DNA of 64,000 nucleotides from Adineta ricciae (GCA_905250025.1 CAJNOJ010000037.1:514206-578205); one strand, 5' to 3'; numbered from the stretch's first letter, positions 40,889 to 54,238 are shown. Numbers and translations are program-made. Notes: generated from the letters alone by a model not told the origin.

Positions 40889-43800
40889 TACTATGTTTGA
40901 ATTTTCCTTTTTCTTTTAAACAGTTTTTTTTTTGGTTGCAAACATTGAACTCATCAGTAATTGAAATAAAATAATAACTATTACACTTTCTCTCTCATGC
41001 ATGTCCTTTGCTCACATTCAAATGCATTGAATTTTCTTTTACAATATAGAAGAACAATCAAACATGGAAATTTCTTCATTTTTCATTCGCCGAGTATGTC
41101 TTGATTGTATCCAGAGATGAACATATGCAAATCGACTCCTCTGTACATTCAATCAGTACGTCAAAGAAAAAGAAAGTTTCGCCATTCCGAAAATCTTTAT
41201 TTTGAAATCAAGTTAAAGAAGACAATAATAAAAAATGACTTTCAATGTAACACACACGAGAAAACAGCAGAAACGTTAATTATATTGAAATAATTTTCTA
41301 ATGCCTTTTCTTGTTTCATTATGACATACTCTACTTGATTAATGTGAATTTTGCCAGTTCAATACAGGTTTTGACGACAACGAACAAATAGACAATCCAT
41401 GTCCGACTTATCAGCAAAACCTGCATTTATGGCTTATGTGTTTTCTCATTTGGTCGGTCGATGAGACTGGCATATGAATGTGCAGGAATAGTTTGTTCAG
41501 TTGGTATTTGATGATTACTTACTCTCGCTATTCAGCTGTTGAATTTGCTTCTTCTTTTTTTTTTTTGAAGAATATTCTTCATGTCGTTGATGATTGTAGG
41601 AAGTTATTACATTTTGTTTTAAATAGGAAAAAATTTTTCCATATGCGATATTGCATCACGTCGAAGAAGAGAAAAATGAGAGAAGAAAAACTTCTACATA
41701 GGCACTCATTCATTTGTTTTTCTTTAAATTCGGTCAGATTACAATACATTACGAACGTGTGATTTTAGTCAATAAAATTAACACTTACTTATCTTCATCG
41801 TCTCATCGACTAGTGTGAGCTGAAGAAGAAAAAAAAAGAAACGACTCAGATTTATACTCGATATGTCTCCAGTTATATATAACACATTTAATCGCAGAAG
41901 AACATTTGATTTCTCTAGAGTTATTCTCAAGTAATCGCGTATTAGTCTGATATTTCTATGTGTATAGAACAAGAAAGAATATACCGCTTTGAATTCTAAC
42001 TAAGCAAAGTGATAGGTAGTCTAATAGGAGAGTGTAAGAGTGGGTCTTTAGGGAATCGTCGTTTGTCGTTCGTCTTAAACATAAAAATGAGTTTCCGTTT
42101 CTTCTATTTCTACTTGTTCTTCTCTCTATGTCTACCTCTCTCTCTCTCTCTCGTCGTCTTACATACTCGATTCTTCACGCATTGTAACTGAAGTTTTAAC
42201 ACTTTAAGATAGTAATAACACAAAAAAAATGAGAAAAAAGAAAGTTTCTGCTTGATAGACTTGCCCGTTTCTTTCTTGTCGATGATTGTAGTAATGCTTG
42301 AATGGCATAAACAGGTTTTTTTTTGTGACCACCGCTTTTAACATATTCGCTCCTTATATATAGATGAGCGGTTGTAACATTGAATAAACTTTAATTTCTT
42401 TTTCTCCTAATTGAACAAACCTAATCAAATCTGTCTACATACAGGTCTTTTCTTCTCTTTTGTCTAATGGCGATAATGTTCGATGTGCATATTGACATTT
42501 GACAAACACACAGGCGAATTGTATATAGATATGCTAGCATAATGAAGGTGTATTATCGAAGTTTTTTTTTCTTGATTGAATATGTATCTTTTATTTGCTG
42601 TCGAAGAGAGAGAGAAAGAATGAAATGAAATTTTCGTTGGACAATATTTGCATGATGAATAAAGTTTGATCAAGAGACAAGAGAATGATGAATTCATTTG
42701 AATTTTGTTGATTTTTTTCTTCGTTCTACACTGATAAAAGAATTATTTGATAGGCACACACACACTTTCTTGTCTTGTCATCTATTTGCAAAACAAATAT
42801 CCACTCAGAGATCACAAATTTCATCAGTGAAAAAGTATCGCAGCTTGCGTCTTAGGTTAAATTGATGTTCATCGTGCGTATGAAACGATGATTATGTAAA
42901 TCTCAAACGGTTGTAATATTAGTCAGAAAGTTTTCAGTCAATTATTCTCTGGATACTCGGAATATTCCATTTGAGAAGAGTGAAGAGGAAACAGAAATAA
43001 GTCGCATATGGTCATTGTACAATGAGTTCAATAAATAAAGGTGTATCAAGTAAAAATTAGGATTAATATGGCAGATATACCATCAAAATGAATGTTAGCT
43101 GCAAGTGTGTGAAAGAATTTTTTGTTTGTATGACACCATGGCCTGTGATGACGATTGTTGCAACGAAAACGACGTTGATCATAGTTGGATGCACAGGGAA
43201 AAGAGAATGGACGAAGAGCTGTCATTTCAAAATAGAGTTTTATTTAAATTTGATAGAAGCATGAGAAGAAGATTTCTGTCAAAGTTTTAGAGAGATGGCG
43301 GTAAATCATTTTGGATGCCATGAAACATATTTCGAAGGGTTTTCTGAAGAATCACCAAGGACTTGGTGAGAATCATTGTTAGACTGATGATGAAATAATT
43401 CTCCTTCTTCTCACAAAATCGAAATTGACTTTTAGTTCAAAATATACTAATATAAAATGATTCATGATGAAATTCACTGACAATAAAGTTCAATCTCACT
43501 CCAATAGATTGAAAATGGTTTCAAATCATGCATCACATCCTTCCCGTTCAACAAGATGTAAATTATACAAAAATAGTTTTTATTGTATTTGTTCGATGAT
43601 GGTTTGATGTACGACATTCCGTATTTACACACATTTATCAAATTGATGACACGGTTAGAACGAATGAACACTTCATCTTGGTCCAGGTTCTAAAATCAAG
43701 AATTAGCTGGTTAATCTGTGAGCAAATTTGATTAATTATTGACGTCATGATTTAGTTCAGATAATACGTTATATTGACTCAAACTCAATGCCATCCTATG

Positions 43801-44529
43801 TCGCCTCGTTTTTAACGACTGGAACGTAATTCGATTGTAGTAGAACACATTCTTTTCATTTTAAGAACTGTACCGTAATTACTCACGTTAATAACGAAGA
43901 AGAACCGAATACGTAGTGCAACGTATGTGTTATTCCCTGTATTAAAAAAAAAGCATATGCAGAATGAGTTGAAGTTCGTTTGTTTTCGCGAAAAAGATTT
44001 GTTATACCATACATTTTGATAGCTGCTGCTCAAGAAATTCGAAGAAGTGGTATGAGCTAAAGTTTATTTTGCCTTGTACGCTGACACACGTCATAACTCT
44101 TGATAGGATTTCAACGGAAGTATATTGTGAAAAACTGTGCATGCCATTGCAATTCTACTTTTTTTTAACTACGCACACATCGATTGGACAAACAGTATTC
44201 TAAATATATGAAGACATATGGTAGACGAAGATGATCTTTTCACGGCAGATCACAAAATAAAACTTTTTCCTTAGTTTCTTTTGACAATCACATAGATGGA
44301 AGAGAGAACGAAGGAAAATGTAGATGTTCATTTTGAGAGTTAACCAAAAACGAAAGGCACGGTGAATGTCGCCGTTCGCTTCAAAGTATTCTATAGAGCA
44401 AATTGAATATGAGTTAAAGATTGAGACAAATCATCGAACAATTGAATTAATGAATTGGAACGATTTTTATTTCCGTTTTTTAAGAAACACAAAGAATCTG
44501 GTGATATCCTTTCATTAGAAGATTAGCGG
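40889..44529. other. 3.6-kb gene-poor region
   Basis: Contains the 3' UTR of the SUEL/CUB gene at the left. The rest is AT-rich, with (TC) runs near 42130-42150 and (CA) near 42756. ORFs remain below 100 codons and lack domain signatures. On the minus strand at 43474-44033 two short open stretches flanked by splice-like sites may be remnants of an old gene (see findings). No RNA gene recognised. Confidence 0.5.
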
Positions 44530-44977
44530 CTACTGTGCCGTGTTAATTGGTTTACAAGCTGAAAGACTTGGACAACATTCGCCAAATGGAACTGGAGCAC
44601 GTGAACCATCAGGACAAATTTTAACATCCATAGTACACATAACATTGGCACAATTCGAAATAGCTGTAGAAAGATTTGCAAAACAAAGTTGAGAATATTC
44701 GTGAACTATCGATATTAGCTAACATACGTGCGAGAATGCTGAGTAAATCTTTGCAAGCAAGGGCAGTTGGACAACAGCTCCAAGCAGGCGTTGGGGCCGG
44801 TGTGCCATCTGCACAAACTGCATTGCTAGCACATAGAACAGTCATACAGTTTGGTTTAAACGCTATCAATAGATGTATACACATATTTGTTTCTATCCAT
44901 ATTCGAGTATTTAACTTACGTAAAACAGCAGCGTGGGCAACAGCAAGAGCGAGAAGTAGGCAGAGAACAGATTTCAT
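44530..44977 (-). CDS. small secreted protein with two six-cysteine repeats
   Basis: Three exons join in frame: 44977-44920, 44862-44728 and 44663-44530, giving 108 residues. The first exon encodes a signal peptide (MKSVLCLLLALAVAHA). Exons 2 and 3 each encode one copy of a module with cysteine order C-C-C-CC-C: NCMTVLCASNAVCADG ... SCCPTALAC and NCANVMCTMDVKICPDG ... ECCPSLSAC, with conserved DG..AP.P..(S/E)CCP. One repeat per exon with matching phase suggests exon duplication. The six cysteines could form three disulphides. The family is not recognised; it is not clearly a toxin, a protease inhibitor or VWC. Confidence 0.85.
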
Positions 44978-45722
44978 GTTTGTAGTCTAAACAAAAGTTC
45001 CGATTTAGTCTGATGTGAATCTCTTCCAAATCACTCTCCTACCTATACACGGATACAAAGTGAATGCGGGAAAACTTCAAAAAACGAATATATATATATA
45101 TACGGATCCGTTACTTAGGGGTGTGAATCTTGGTACCAGATGATAAGATTCTCATCCATTTATCTCGGTACAATCGTATTGATTAATAAAATTTGTGAGG
45201 ACATAAAGAAATGTTTTCTCTTCGACATACGCCTACGTGCTATTTTTAGTCAGTTCGAAATCAATGAAGATCTTTCATTTCAATGTATTTTTTAAAACAG
45301 CAAAGTTTATTAGCATGTTCTTATTGTCACTTAAATACTTTTTCAAGATCCAATCTGCACATTCGAAAATTTTCAGTCGATACGAATCAATCAACGTCAA
45401 CTAGCGACATGTACTACCAATTTTTCGGTTATACATTCATAATAAAGATTCTGATTTTGAAATCACAATTTTCCGCCATATAATTTCGTATTGAATTGAT
45501 ATTTCTATCTGATGTATAGCGACATCAAATGAGTCATCAAAAAACAAAATAAATATTAACCAATCTGAAGAGTTGCCCCACTGAAATAACTAACTACAAT
45601 CGAATAGATCCTCACTTTTCATGTTTTGTTATTACGAAATAGCGAAGATTAATAAGTTCAGAATTTTCACTGTTCTGTGCTATTTCTATTCTAGATACGT
45701 TAACTATCGATTTCATTGAATC
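44978..45722. other. divergent upstream region, no gene seen
   Basis: Between the small secreted protein gene (-) and eIF3j (+). It contains a TA run near 45090-45103 that could be a promoter-type element for the minus-strand gene, and CTATTCTAG near 45687-45695, an acceptor-like site about 28 bases before the eIF3j start. Confidence 0.45.
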
Positions 45723-46485
45723 ATGGCGGATCAATGGCAAGATAGTAGAATATCGAGAGCTCAAGTGCAAGACGATGACGATGATATTCCCGATGATTGG
45801 GAGGATGAACCTCAAGAAAAAGTTCGTTGATAAGAGATTATTCTTTACTTGACTTGGCTTGTTTTTCTAGCCGAAAAAGCCCGAAATTGACGACAAACCT
45901 AAAGCACCGACGAAGGCTCCACCCACAACAAAGAATAAAATTGGTAAGAAAAAGTATGCTGGTGATGATCGCGCGAGTGATGAAGAATTCCGGGAATCTC
46001 TAAGAGAACCAAATCGACAATATACAGCTGAAGAATTGGAAGAATTTGACAAACGTTCTGAATTGCGTAAAGAAGAATTAAAATTGAACATGGCATCAGA
46101 CTTTATTGGTGCAGGCGGTGAACAGAATTCATTAGATAATATCAATTTAGTAACAGAAGAAGAATTTCGTGATTACAGTTTTCGTCTATACAATCGTCTA
46201 AATCTTTTGTCGAAATCGGAACATTATCCAGAATTTCTCGATCATTTACTGCAAGGTTTATCACAATCGATGTCACTCGACAATGTGAAGCGTATGTCAA
46301 AGACTGTACAAGGTATTTTACTCGAAAAGCAAAAAGAACGTGAGAAAAACAAGCCCGGCTCGAAAAAAACGCTGAAACCTCAGGTGAACGATGATCGAAG
46401 GGCTGTATACGATTCTTTTCTCGGTGACGGCATCAGCGCTGGTACTGTTGATGCTGAATATGACGAAGACAATGATTTTATGTAA
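45723..46485 (+). CDS. EIF3J: translation initiation factor eIF3 subunit J
   Basis: Loosely bound eIF3 subunit that sits at the 40S decoding centre and helps mRNA release and start-site selection. Two exons (45723-45821 and 45871-46485) give 237 residues. The N-terminus MADQWQDSRI...DDDDDIPDDWED has the acidic tract with conserved DDWED-type motif of eIF3j. A charged helical middle (YTAEELEEFDKRSELRKEEL) is followed by a conserved core (EFRDYSFRLYNRLNLL ... YPEFLDHLLQGLS) and the C-terminal acidic DEDNDFM, close to human DYEDFM. The intron donor (GTTCGT) is weaker than usual but the frame demands it. Confidence 0.93.
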
Positions 46486-47602
46486 ACTTGTTGAGCGAAT
46501 TTAAGAAAATGTCGGTTAGAAAAATGATTACAAAAATCAAATAAAACATTCATTCATTTTTCCTAAATAAAATTCTTTTTTTTTCTAAAACACAAACTAG
46601 TAGGATCGTACTACTCCATTTCATTGATTTTTGCAATGCGATATTATGTTAATGTTCGTAGAAATCCAGTAAAATAGAAAAGCAAGAAAGAGAATACAAT
46701 ATTGTCAACAGTGTGACTGTATGCTTGCCTATTTGCTTGCTTCGTTATGACATGGTACGTCACTGAGGAGGCACACTGACCGAAAAAGTAACATGGCGAC
46801 TTCGACAACAGTGATTATTGATGAAATAGAGAGATATAATTTGCTTCATTCAATCATATTTTTTCATGATCATAACTTGATATTTGATGAAATTAGTTCT
46901 CGAGTTCAATTGTGTGTCAGCGTTCCTTGCGAGAAAACAACTTCTTGTACACGTCTTATCTGCGATTGTAATCATTTGCCCATGTATATACAAATCATCA
47001 TCATCACCATCATTCATTGGATAGATGTGTACATTTGTATACGTATGTATGTGCTTGAATGATTTCTACAATTCGGAATAGTTTGTGTGTCATTGAGAGA
47101 ATGTTTTAATCGTGATTATGGTTCATTTTTCGAGCTTTCTTTGTTGAATTTTCGTGCGCATGACTTTGTTCATCGTTTTTAATGAGCTCTCGACTCCTGG
47201 CGATGAACCGATCCTTGGTGTGTTGAATAATGATAGAAAATCTTCTTATTTCTTTTGAATCTTTCAAGTACAATATCCCAGGTCGACGGCAGATGTCGTC
47301 ATCCAATCTAGAGGATGAAAAAAAAGACGAGACGATAACGTTCTACACTGAACAAGAGTCGTTCTATCCAAACACCTGACAAACAAATTAGAATGTTTTT
47401 TTTTCTTCTGCGGAGATCGTAAACCTTATTTGTTTTACAGATCGTATCTTAAATAACACAAAATCATGTCAATGAATATGTTCATTGGTTAAGCAACGTT
47501 GATATTCAAGATCGTCCTTGAACTTTCATCCTTCAACTTCTTCTTCTTCTTCTGTTTTCGTTCATTCTCAAATGCTCAATTATCATCAGTATTTTTATCA
47601 AC
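46486..47602. other. intergenic, only doubtful short ORFs
   Basis: Between eIF3j and the zinc-finger gene. An 89-codon plus-strand ORF (46793-47062) and a 66-codon minus-strand ORF (47106-47306) look more hydrophilic than random frames at their starts but match nothing known. They may be exons of unrecognised genes. A CTT run precedes the zinc-finger start. Confidence 0.4.
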
Positions 47603-49883
47603 ATGAGTTTCACTTTACGGTCAACATCCAATTCTTCTATTGATAACGAACGTCTGACACGGGCGCGTCAAGCCGCCGCAACGGCAGCAGCAGCAGAAAC
47701 AACAACAACAACAACATTGAACCGATTTTTATCATTCAACGAAAATCAATCGTCATCAGCGGAAAATCGCCGTCGACTATTACACGTAAATATCATCCAG
47801 CAAATTCTTTCGCGCCATCTAAATATTCATAAAATATCTCTATTTCTAGTCTACACCAAATTTAATTGAACTACTCGAAGACGAAGACGACGATATTGAC
47901 GATAATCAAGCACTATGTCACGAATGTGATACGTGTTCCAAAGTCTTTGCAAGTGAATACGGACTTAATCATCATACGAACATGCATCATCCGAATCAAT
48001 CGATACTTTGTGCACTTTGTAATATCACATTTCGTTCGCATCGTTCGTTGAAAACACATAAGCAAAGACGACATTCAACTATACGAACAAAACTAACTGC
48101 AAATCAACTGTCAACACCGGATTATAGCTATATATCATCATATCTTGTTCTGCCTTTTTCGTCGAAGCAATTTCCACAAATGGCTCGACGAGCTTGTGAA
48201 CAACAACATCTACCTTTGGGAAGTTTCTCATCGAAATTGTATCAATGTTATTTCTGCTCGATATCATTTCCGTGTTCACGTACATTAAGCTCACATTTAT
48301 TAGACCAACATGAACAATACGAATACAAAACTTGTCAAGAGATTCTTTCGGATCTAACGATTCAAATCGAATACGACTTAAGAACAGTACATGACAATAA
48401 CGATGACGAATTCGAAACCATGAAATTGGATTTAGCTAAACAAGCACCATATTTTGGTCTTATCAACAAACAACTAGGTAAAAAATATCAAGAAAATAAA
48501 GCTATTCAACATCAGCGAATATACCCACGATGTCCACATACAAGTCGAACGTGTGCTAATTTATGTTTACAATATCTTTCGTCGTATAGTAAATTAATTA
48601 AAAACTATCCTTATGCCATACCGATTGTACCAAAAGGAAATCCATTCGCACAAGGTTCTATCTTATCGCCTATGAACTCGACGAGTTATTCGAATGGATC
48701 GTTATCGTTATCTGGTAACGATTCAAATCAAACTAACGAGTTAGGTAACAGTCGACAAAAACGAAAAAATGGTAAACAAATGGATGCATCACCATCATCG
48801 CCTCAGTTAAAGAGAAAGTCAATAGGAAATTCAAAAAATAAGGTCACTGTAGGTAAACAACCAGCTGAGAGCGCAACAAAGGTAGACTAGTTCGATAGAA
48901 ACGCCAAACTTTATTCTTGTTAATATTTTACATTATGTAGACAAATGAAACAAAATATGTTGCTGTCGATCACACAACAAATTCAGTGACTGGATCAGCT
49001 TCCACAGCTGTAACAAAAAGAATCTTGCCAAAAAATGATTACAGTGAGTGGAAAAAAAAGAGATTCAGAACCAATGAATGAATTTTTATTATTTTAGCTC
49101 GTTCTTCGTCAATATCAAGTAATTCATCGACATCAACGCGATCATCGACAAATTTAGCTCAACAGATAAGTATTTCTTCTCCACGTATGTCCAAACGTCG
49201 TCTGTCACCGCCCGTCGTCATATCATTGAGCAAATCTTCTCAGAAGCGTCGTCGTTCACGTGAACAGCAACTTGCATCATCGAAATCCGAAACAAAAGTC
49301 ATCCGTATTGACGATGATGATGATAATGAAAACGAACTTGAACAGGAAAACGGTGAAGACAACGACAACGATTCAAACGATGATGTTATACCAATAACAT
49401 TCGAGAAATCAAGTAAACAACGTTCTGGCAAGCATCGACAAACTTCTAGTGAATCAGTTGAATACGTACAAATGCTAGATGACGATCAACAATCGACAGC
49501 ATCGTTGAACAATATTGAAAATATCAAATCGCAAGGCAAAATAAACGATGAAGAAATTATCATATGTCGTTCACCACCAACTGCTCGAAAAATGATACCT
49601 TCGTCAAATGCAGCTCATTCGAAAACAACCGTGAACGGTCATAGTGCAAAAAAGTCCAATAGACAACAGGTAAACTTGATTCGAGCGCATTTTCTTGTCA
49701 TATCTCTCGCGATTGTTCTAGTCGTCTCCAAATGACGAACATGTTCGAGTTCGTTGTAAAATTTGTGGTGATATTCTCGAAGGTCGAAGTCGTTTTTCGA
49801 AACATGTGATAGCAATGCACTCACATCTCTTGGACAAGAATATGTCGAATCCTCAACAGCAACAAACTGCTATAGTTCGATGA
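47603..49883 (+). CDS. C2H2 zinc-finger protein with four dispersed fingers
   Basis: Probable nuclear DNA- or RNA-binding protein. Five exons join in frame: 47603-47785, 47850-48881, 48941-49043, 49098-49669 and 49722-49883, giving 683 residues. C2H2 fingers: CDTCSKVFASEYGLNHHTNM (then HH), CALCNITFRSHRSLKTHKQR, CYFCSISFPCSRTLSSHLLD, and a lone C-terminal one encoded by the last exon (CKICGDILEGRSRFSKHVIA). Between fingers 3 and 4 lie about 400 residues of low-complexity sequence with a basic RQKRKNGK stretch, KRRLSPPVV, SQKRRRSREQ and an acidic DDDDDNENELEQENGED tract. The separated fingers do not match a named family I can identify. Confidence 0.85.
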
Positions 49884-50270
49884 TTATTAATAATAATAAT
49901 TGAAAAGCAACAATTGTATCTTTAATCTGTATAAATTCGTTCGTGCGAGAGAGAGTAGATTAGCGTTTTTGTTTGGTTTTCGTTTTCTTCAGGGCTATTT
50001 GTCAGAAATAGATTGTTCTTGGAGAAATAATAAACAATGAATCATTTCTTCGAAGATGCCTATTTCCTTGTCAAAAAAGAAAAAGTGCTTCAGATTGTTT
50101 TTTCATTATCTCTTGTATTTGCTCGATTTTGTTTGTTTTTTTTTCCTCTCGCTTTCTTTCTTTCGGTGTACGTTTGTGTGTCTCTTAATAAAACAACAGA
50201 GTGCGTGAAATGAAACTAACTTGATTATTATTATTATTACTTTTCATTTGTATATTGTAGGAAAAGAAAC
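49884..50270. other. short spacer between zinc-finger gene and VAC14
   Basis: 387 bases between same-direction genes, T-rich toward the right. AATAAA-like sequence near 50029 may be the polyadenylation signal of the zinc-finger gene. No gene. Confidence 0.5.
50251..50260 (+). promoter_or_regulatory. acceptor-like site just before VAC14 start
   Basis: TATATTGTAG ends ten bases before the VAC14 ATG. No matching donor with an obvious 5' exon was found, so it could be a spliced-leader acceptor or the end of a 5' UTR intron. Confidence 0.4.
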
Positions 50271-53200
50271 ATGAGTGACCGAGATTATCTACCATTATCC
50301 GCAACGTTAGTGAAGACATTGACGGATAAGTTATATGAAAAACGGAAAACAGCGGCATTGGAAATTGAAAAGTGAGGTGATGATTAGTCATGACATTCGT
50401 GTGAATGTTTTTTGATTTAGAATGGTACGAGAGTTGATCGCTACGCAAAATTTTGAACAAATCGAACGGATTTGTAAGATCTTAAGTGAACATTTTGTCC
50501 TATCGCAAAATGGAAACTTTCGTCGGGGAGGTTTAATTGGCATTGCAGCATTGGCGATTGCTTGTGGAAAGGTTGATTTTCTTCCTTTCATTCTATTTTG
50601 ATAAATTTTGCTTACGATTAGGAAGCACAAAGGTTTCGACAATACCTTGTACCACCTGTTCTGCAATGTTTTCTGGACAATGATCCAAAAGTGCGATATT
50701 ATGCATGTGAATCCTTATACAACATTGCTAAAGTGCTTCGGACAGTGACACTATCGTATTTTAATGAAATCTTTGATTGTCTATCGAAAGTGAGATTTAA
50801 ATATTGATAAATGTCAAGGTTTTCATTCTCTCGTTTGTAGCTCGTTTGTGATCTTGAACCAACTGTTAAAAGTGGCGCTGAGCTCTGGTAATGTCACTCT
50901 GCTTTTTCTTCAAACCGAAAAATAATTCTCTTTTTTTTCCTGGGGTTTAGTGATCGTCTATTGAAAGATATTGTTATTGAAACATGTACTCAATTTGAAG
51001 TCATTGCTTTTATTCCACTTCTTCGTGAACGTATTTACGTTCGTAATGCATTTACTCGACAATTCATTGTTTCTTGGGTATGAGACGAGAGAAAACCTAT
51101 CAATATCAATCGATGCTGATTTTCTTTAGGTTTCACTACTTACATCTGTACCGGAATTCGATATGGTGCAATATCTGCCTGAAATTATGGATGGTCTATT
51201 CCATATTTTAGGCGATCCAAATCCAGAAATTCGCAAATCGTAATTTGTTCTTGTTGGCAATGTTTCGGATGAGTGTTGATTTGATCTTGTTTAGATGTGA
51301 AATCTTGTTTAGTGAATTTTTAACCATTCTCAAATCATCTCAAGTACAACCGGAGATGTTCGAAGATATGACACGAATTTTGATTCAAAATTGTCAATCA
51401 TCGGGTAAGTCTTTTCTCGAATCAGTCGGAATCTTTGAGTTGAAGAGAAATCGATGAATAAAGCCGAGTTGAATATTCCTTAGGAGGAGCTGTGCCACTT
51501 TTTTCAATGATCAAGCCAGATGGTAAAACAAAAAAGTTCATCTTCTTCATCTTCTTAGTCTATTCGTTGAATATAGTTAACGCTTGCATAGAATAAAATA
51601 TCTTTATGATATTCTATAACTAAATCTTCTTCAGAAAGTACTCGCAATGTCAATATCTTCTGCAATTTTTTTTATATTCATCTTTATTTCAGACGAATTA
51701 ATACAATATACTGGTTTACATTGGTTACGAGAATTTCTTAATATGCCCAAATGTCATCAAGTACTTCTACCACATTCTGCTGGCTTATTATCAGCTGTAC
51801 TTCCATGTTTTTCATACGATGATGATGGCCGACAAAATATCCTTTTCTATTTTAATTCTCTTCTTTTTCTTTGTCCTAGTTGTTCTTTTGAAAACATTTT
51901 CCTTAACCATCTTCAACACACATTCGAGAGACTGCCAAAGAGATCAATTCCATTCTTCGTCAATTGATTAAACACGAGAGTACAAAACCGAATGACAGCA
52001 ATATTGCACCAAGGTCTGAACTGCATGGACAGATGATCATTTGTAAACTTTGTTTTTTAGTGTACCCGATTTAACAATCACGAAAATGGTTGAAGTACTC
52101 AAGAATCAAATACAATCGGGCGCTTCGGCATCGCGTATCATCGCATTAGGGTGGATACACCATCTATTCGATTGTTTACAAGATAAAGTAAGTTTTCCTC
52201 GAAATATTTTTCTATTCAATGAAATTTTTCTAGATGGTTACACATATTGACGTTTTATTTCCAACATTATTCCGTGTCTTGAACGATTCATCGGATGAGG
52301 TAAATATATGAACATAAATCATCTTCTTCTCGCTTTCCTATTTCTCAACTAACTAATCCGAGTGAGTCTTTTTCCAGACAAACAATTATCCTACTAAGGT
52401 AACTTTGAAATTTCTATTGATTCGCATGTTTTTCAATCGATAGTAATCACACTACACGTTTTTTTCAAGCTATTTACGCTAAACAGTATCAAACTTTATC
52501 TCATTCATTCTTTGCACATAGTCTCCATCGATAGTTAATTTTACCTATTCACCATTATCGAGAAAGAAATCTAGTAAACAGCAACATCAATACACGACTG
52601 AAGTAAGCGAATGTGAACAAATCTATCGAATGATTCGCCCAAAGATGCTTTCATTTTGGGATGGGCAATGATTTAGCTGTTTAAACTCTTAATCTGATTT
52701 GCTTGAACCATTCTTACTGCTCAACTAAACATTGATATTGCATCTATCCTTCTTCTCTTTAGGCTGTTCTACTAGTCCTCCAAGTTTTTGCATTGATTTC
52801 AACATCAAATCGGACGAGTACAGATAGAAACTATAATGATTATTTCACGAAGTTTATTATCGTATTGATGGATTTATTTCGTACAGATCGAGCATTATTA
52901 GAAGCTCGAGGCTCGTTCATAATCAGGTTTGAACATATATTTCGGTTCAACGTATTCTTAACGTTATACATGTCTGTCTTCTTTTAGACAACTATGCATG
53001 CTTTTATCGCCGGAAGATATCTATAAAACATTATCGGAAACATTAGCCAATGAACCTGATTCGAATTTTGCTTCGATCATGGTGAAAATTCTTAGTTCGA
53101 TATTGTTAACGTCGACGGAATTACACGATCTACGACTTAAATTAAAAAATTTATATTCAACTGAAAGTGCTGACTTGTTTGTTTGTCTCTATAAAACATG

Positions 53201-53864
53201 GTGTCACAATCCAATCGCACTGATCGCATTATGTTTCTTGTCACAAAATTATGATCATGCATGTCGACTTGTACAATTATTGTAAATCACTGTTTCATTT
53301 TGAAATGTCACCCTTAAGTTCTCTTGTCTTTTTCTAGTGCGGAAATTGAAGTTACTGTGGATTTCTTGATTGAAATTGATAAACTTGTTCAATTGCTTGA
53401 ATCACCCATATTTACATGTAAAAATAACAAAGAATGTTTCTTTTGTAATTCTGAAAATATGTGTTCCTGTCGATTTAGATCTTCGTTTAGCGTTATTAGA
53501 TGTCGAGAATAATCAAACGTTAATCCGTGCATTATGTGGTTTATTAATGCTATTACCCGGTAAAACTGATGCGTTTCACATACTCCGGAGACGTTTAGAA
53601 TGTGTACCAAACTTCATCGATAAATTTACCTCAATCGACAAGCGCATATCTAAGTAAAACATTCCCTGATGCATCTTTCAATCGTATTTTGTTTGTTTGT
53701 TTTTTAGTTTGAAATTAGATACAAACCATAGGGAAGGGACGAGTGATTCAAGTAAAACAATCAATTTTGATGAATTGCAACAGTACTATTTATCTGTTCA
53801 AAACAAGCATGTTGAAGCGAAAAAACAAAGATATCGCTACGCACCCAATACTTCAGATGGTTGA
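50271..53864 (+). CDS. VAC14: VAC14, scaffold of the PIKfyve complex
   Basis: HEAT-repeat scaffold that holds the PIKfyve kinase and Fig4 phosphatase together on endolysosomal membranes and controls PI(3,5)P2. Many short exons. The N-terminal [18 protein letters not shown], the [17 protein letters not shown] repeat, [15 protein letters not shown] and RLLKDIV ... [14 protein letters not shown] are close to animal VAC14. So are the C-terminal [60 protein letters not shown] and [13 protein letters not shown]. It ends [21 protein letters not shown]. Two frame-preserving mini-exons (51484-51522, 39 nt; 52378-52398, 21 nt) have no counterpart I recall in the human protein and may be alternative. 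The start is the first ATG after the acceptor-like site and matches the family N-terminus. Confidence 0.95.
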
Positions 53865-54238
53865 TTTAGGATAATATTCTTGCGTTTGTCTCCAAATTCG
53901 ATTACTAAATGACATTTTTTTTTGTATGATTATTTTCTTTTTTCGTTTTTTTATCGCCTATTTATGATTCCGTTGATATTGTTTCATTAAAATGATTTCG
54001 TATTATTCATAACGATGAATTGAAAAATAGTTATCCTTATATTGAAGTAAACTGTAATACTGAATTGCGGCGAACATCTAGCGACACCTATTGCCTTATT
54101 CCTATTGGAAGTTTTCCTTTCGAATGACTGATATAAATCCGAGCAAGCAAAGCACGAGGCAACTGTTCGCAGTCACATTTAAATGTTTAGTATAAGAAGT
54201 AGATATTGATTATCGATCATTCATTTTCAGATAAGATT
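53865..54238. other. spacer between VAC14 and Beclin-1
   Basis: 374 bases, T-rich after the VAC14 stop, then a more balanced stretch. Includes likely polyadenylation and the 5' UTR of Beclin-1. No gene. Confidence 0.5.
54221..54230 (+). promoter_or_regulatory. acceptor-like site just before Beclin-1 start
   Basis: TCATTTTCAG ends eight bases before the Beclin-1 ATG, with a pyrimidine-rich run to its left. Candidate spliced-leader or 5' UTR acceptor. Confidence 0.4.

Noticed and set aside
40889-44529. tRNA or other structured RNA genes in the empty region
   Set aside because: No B-box-like or cloverleaf pattern could be found by eye; a covariance-model scan would be needed.
46793-47062. 89-codon plus-strand ORF
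   Set aside because: Plausible start but the second half is Ile/Tyr-rich low-complexity sequence from ATC repeats; no support for a gene.
47106-47306. 66-codon hydrophilic minus-strand ORF
   Set aside because: Composition is coding-like but no homology, signal or neighbouring exon could be tied to it.
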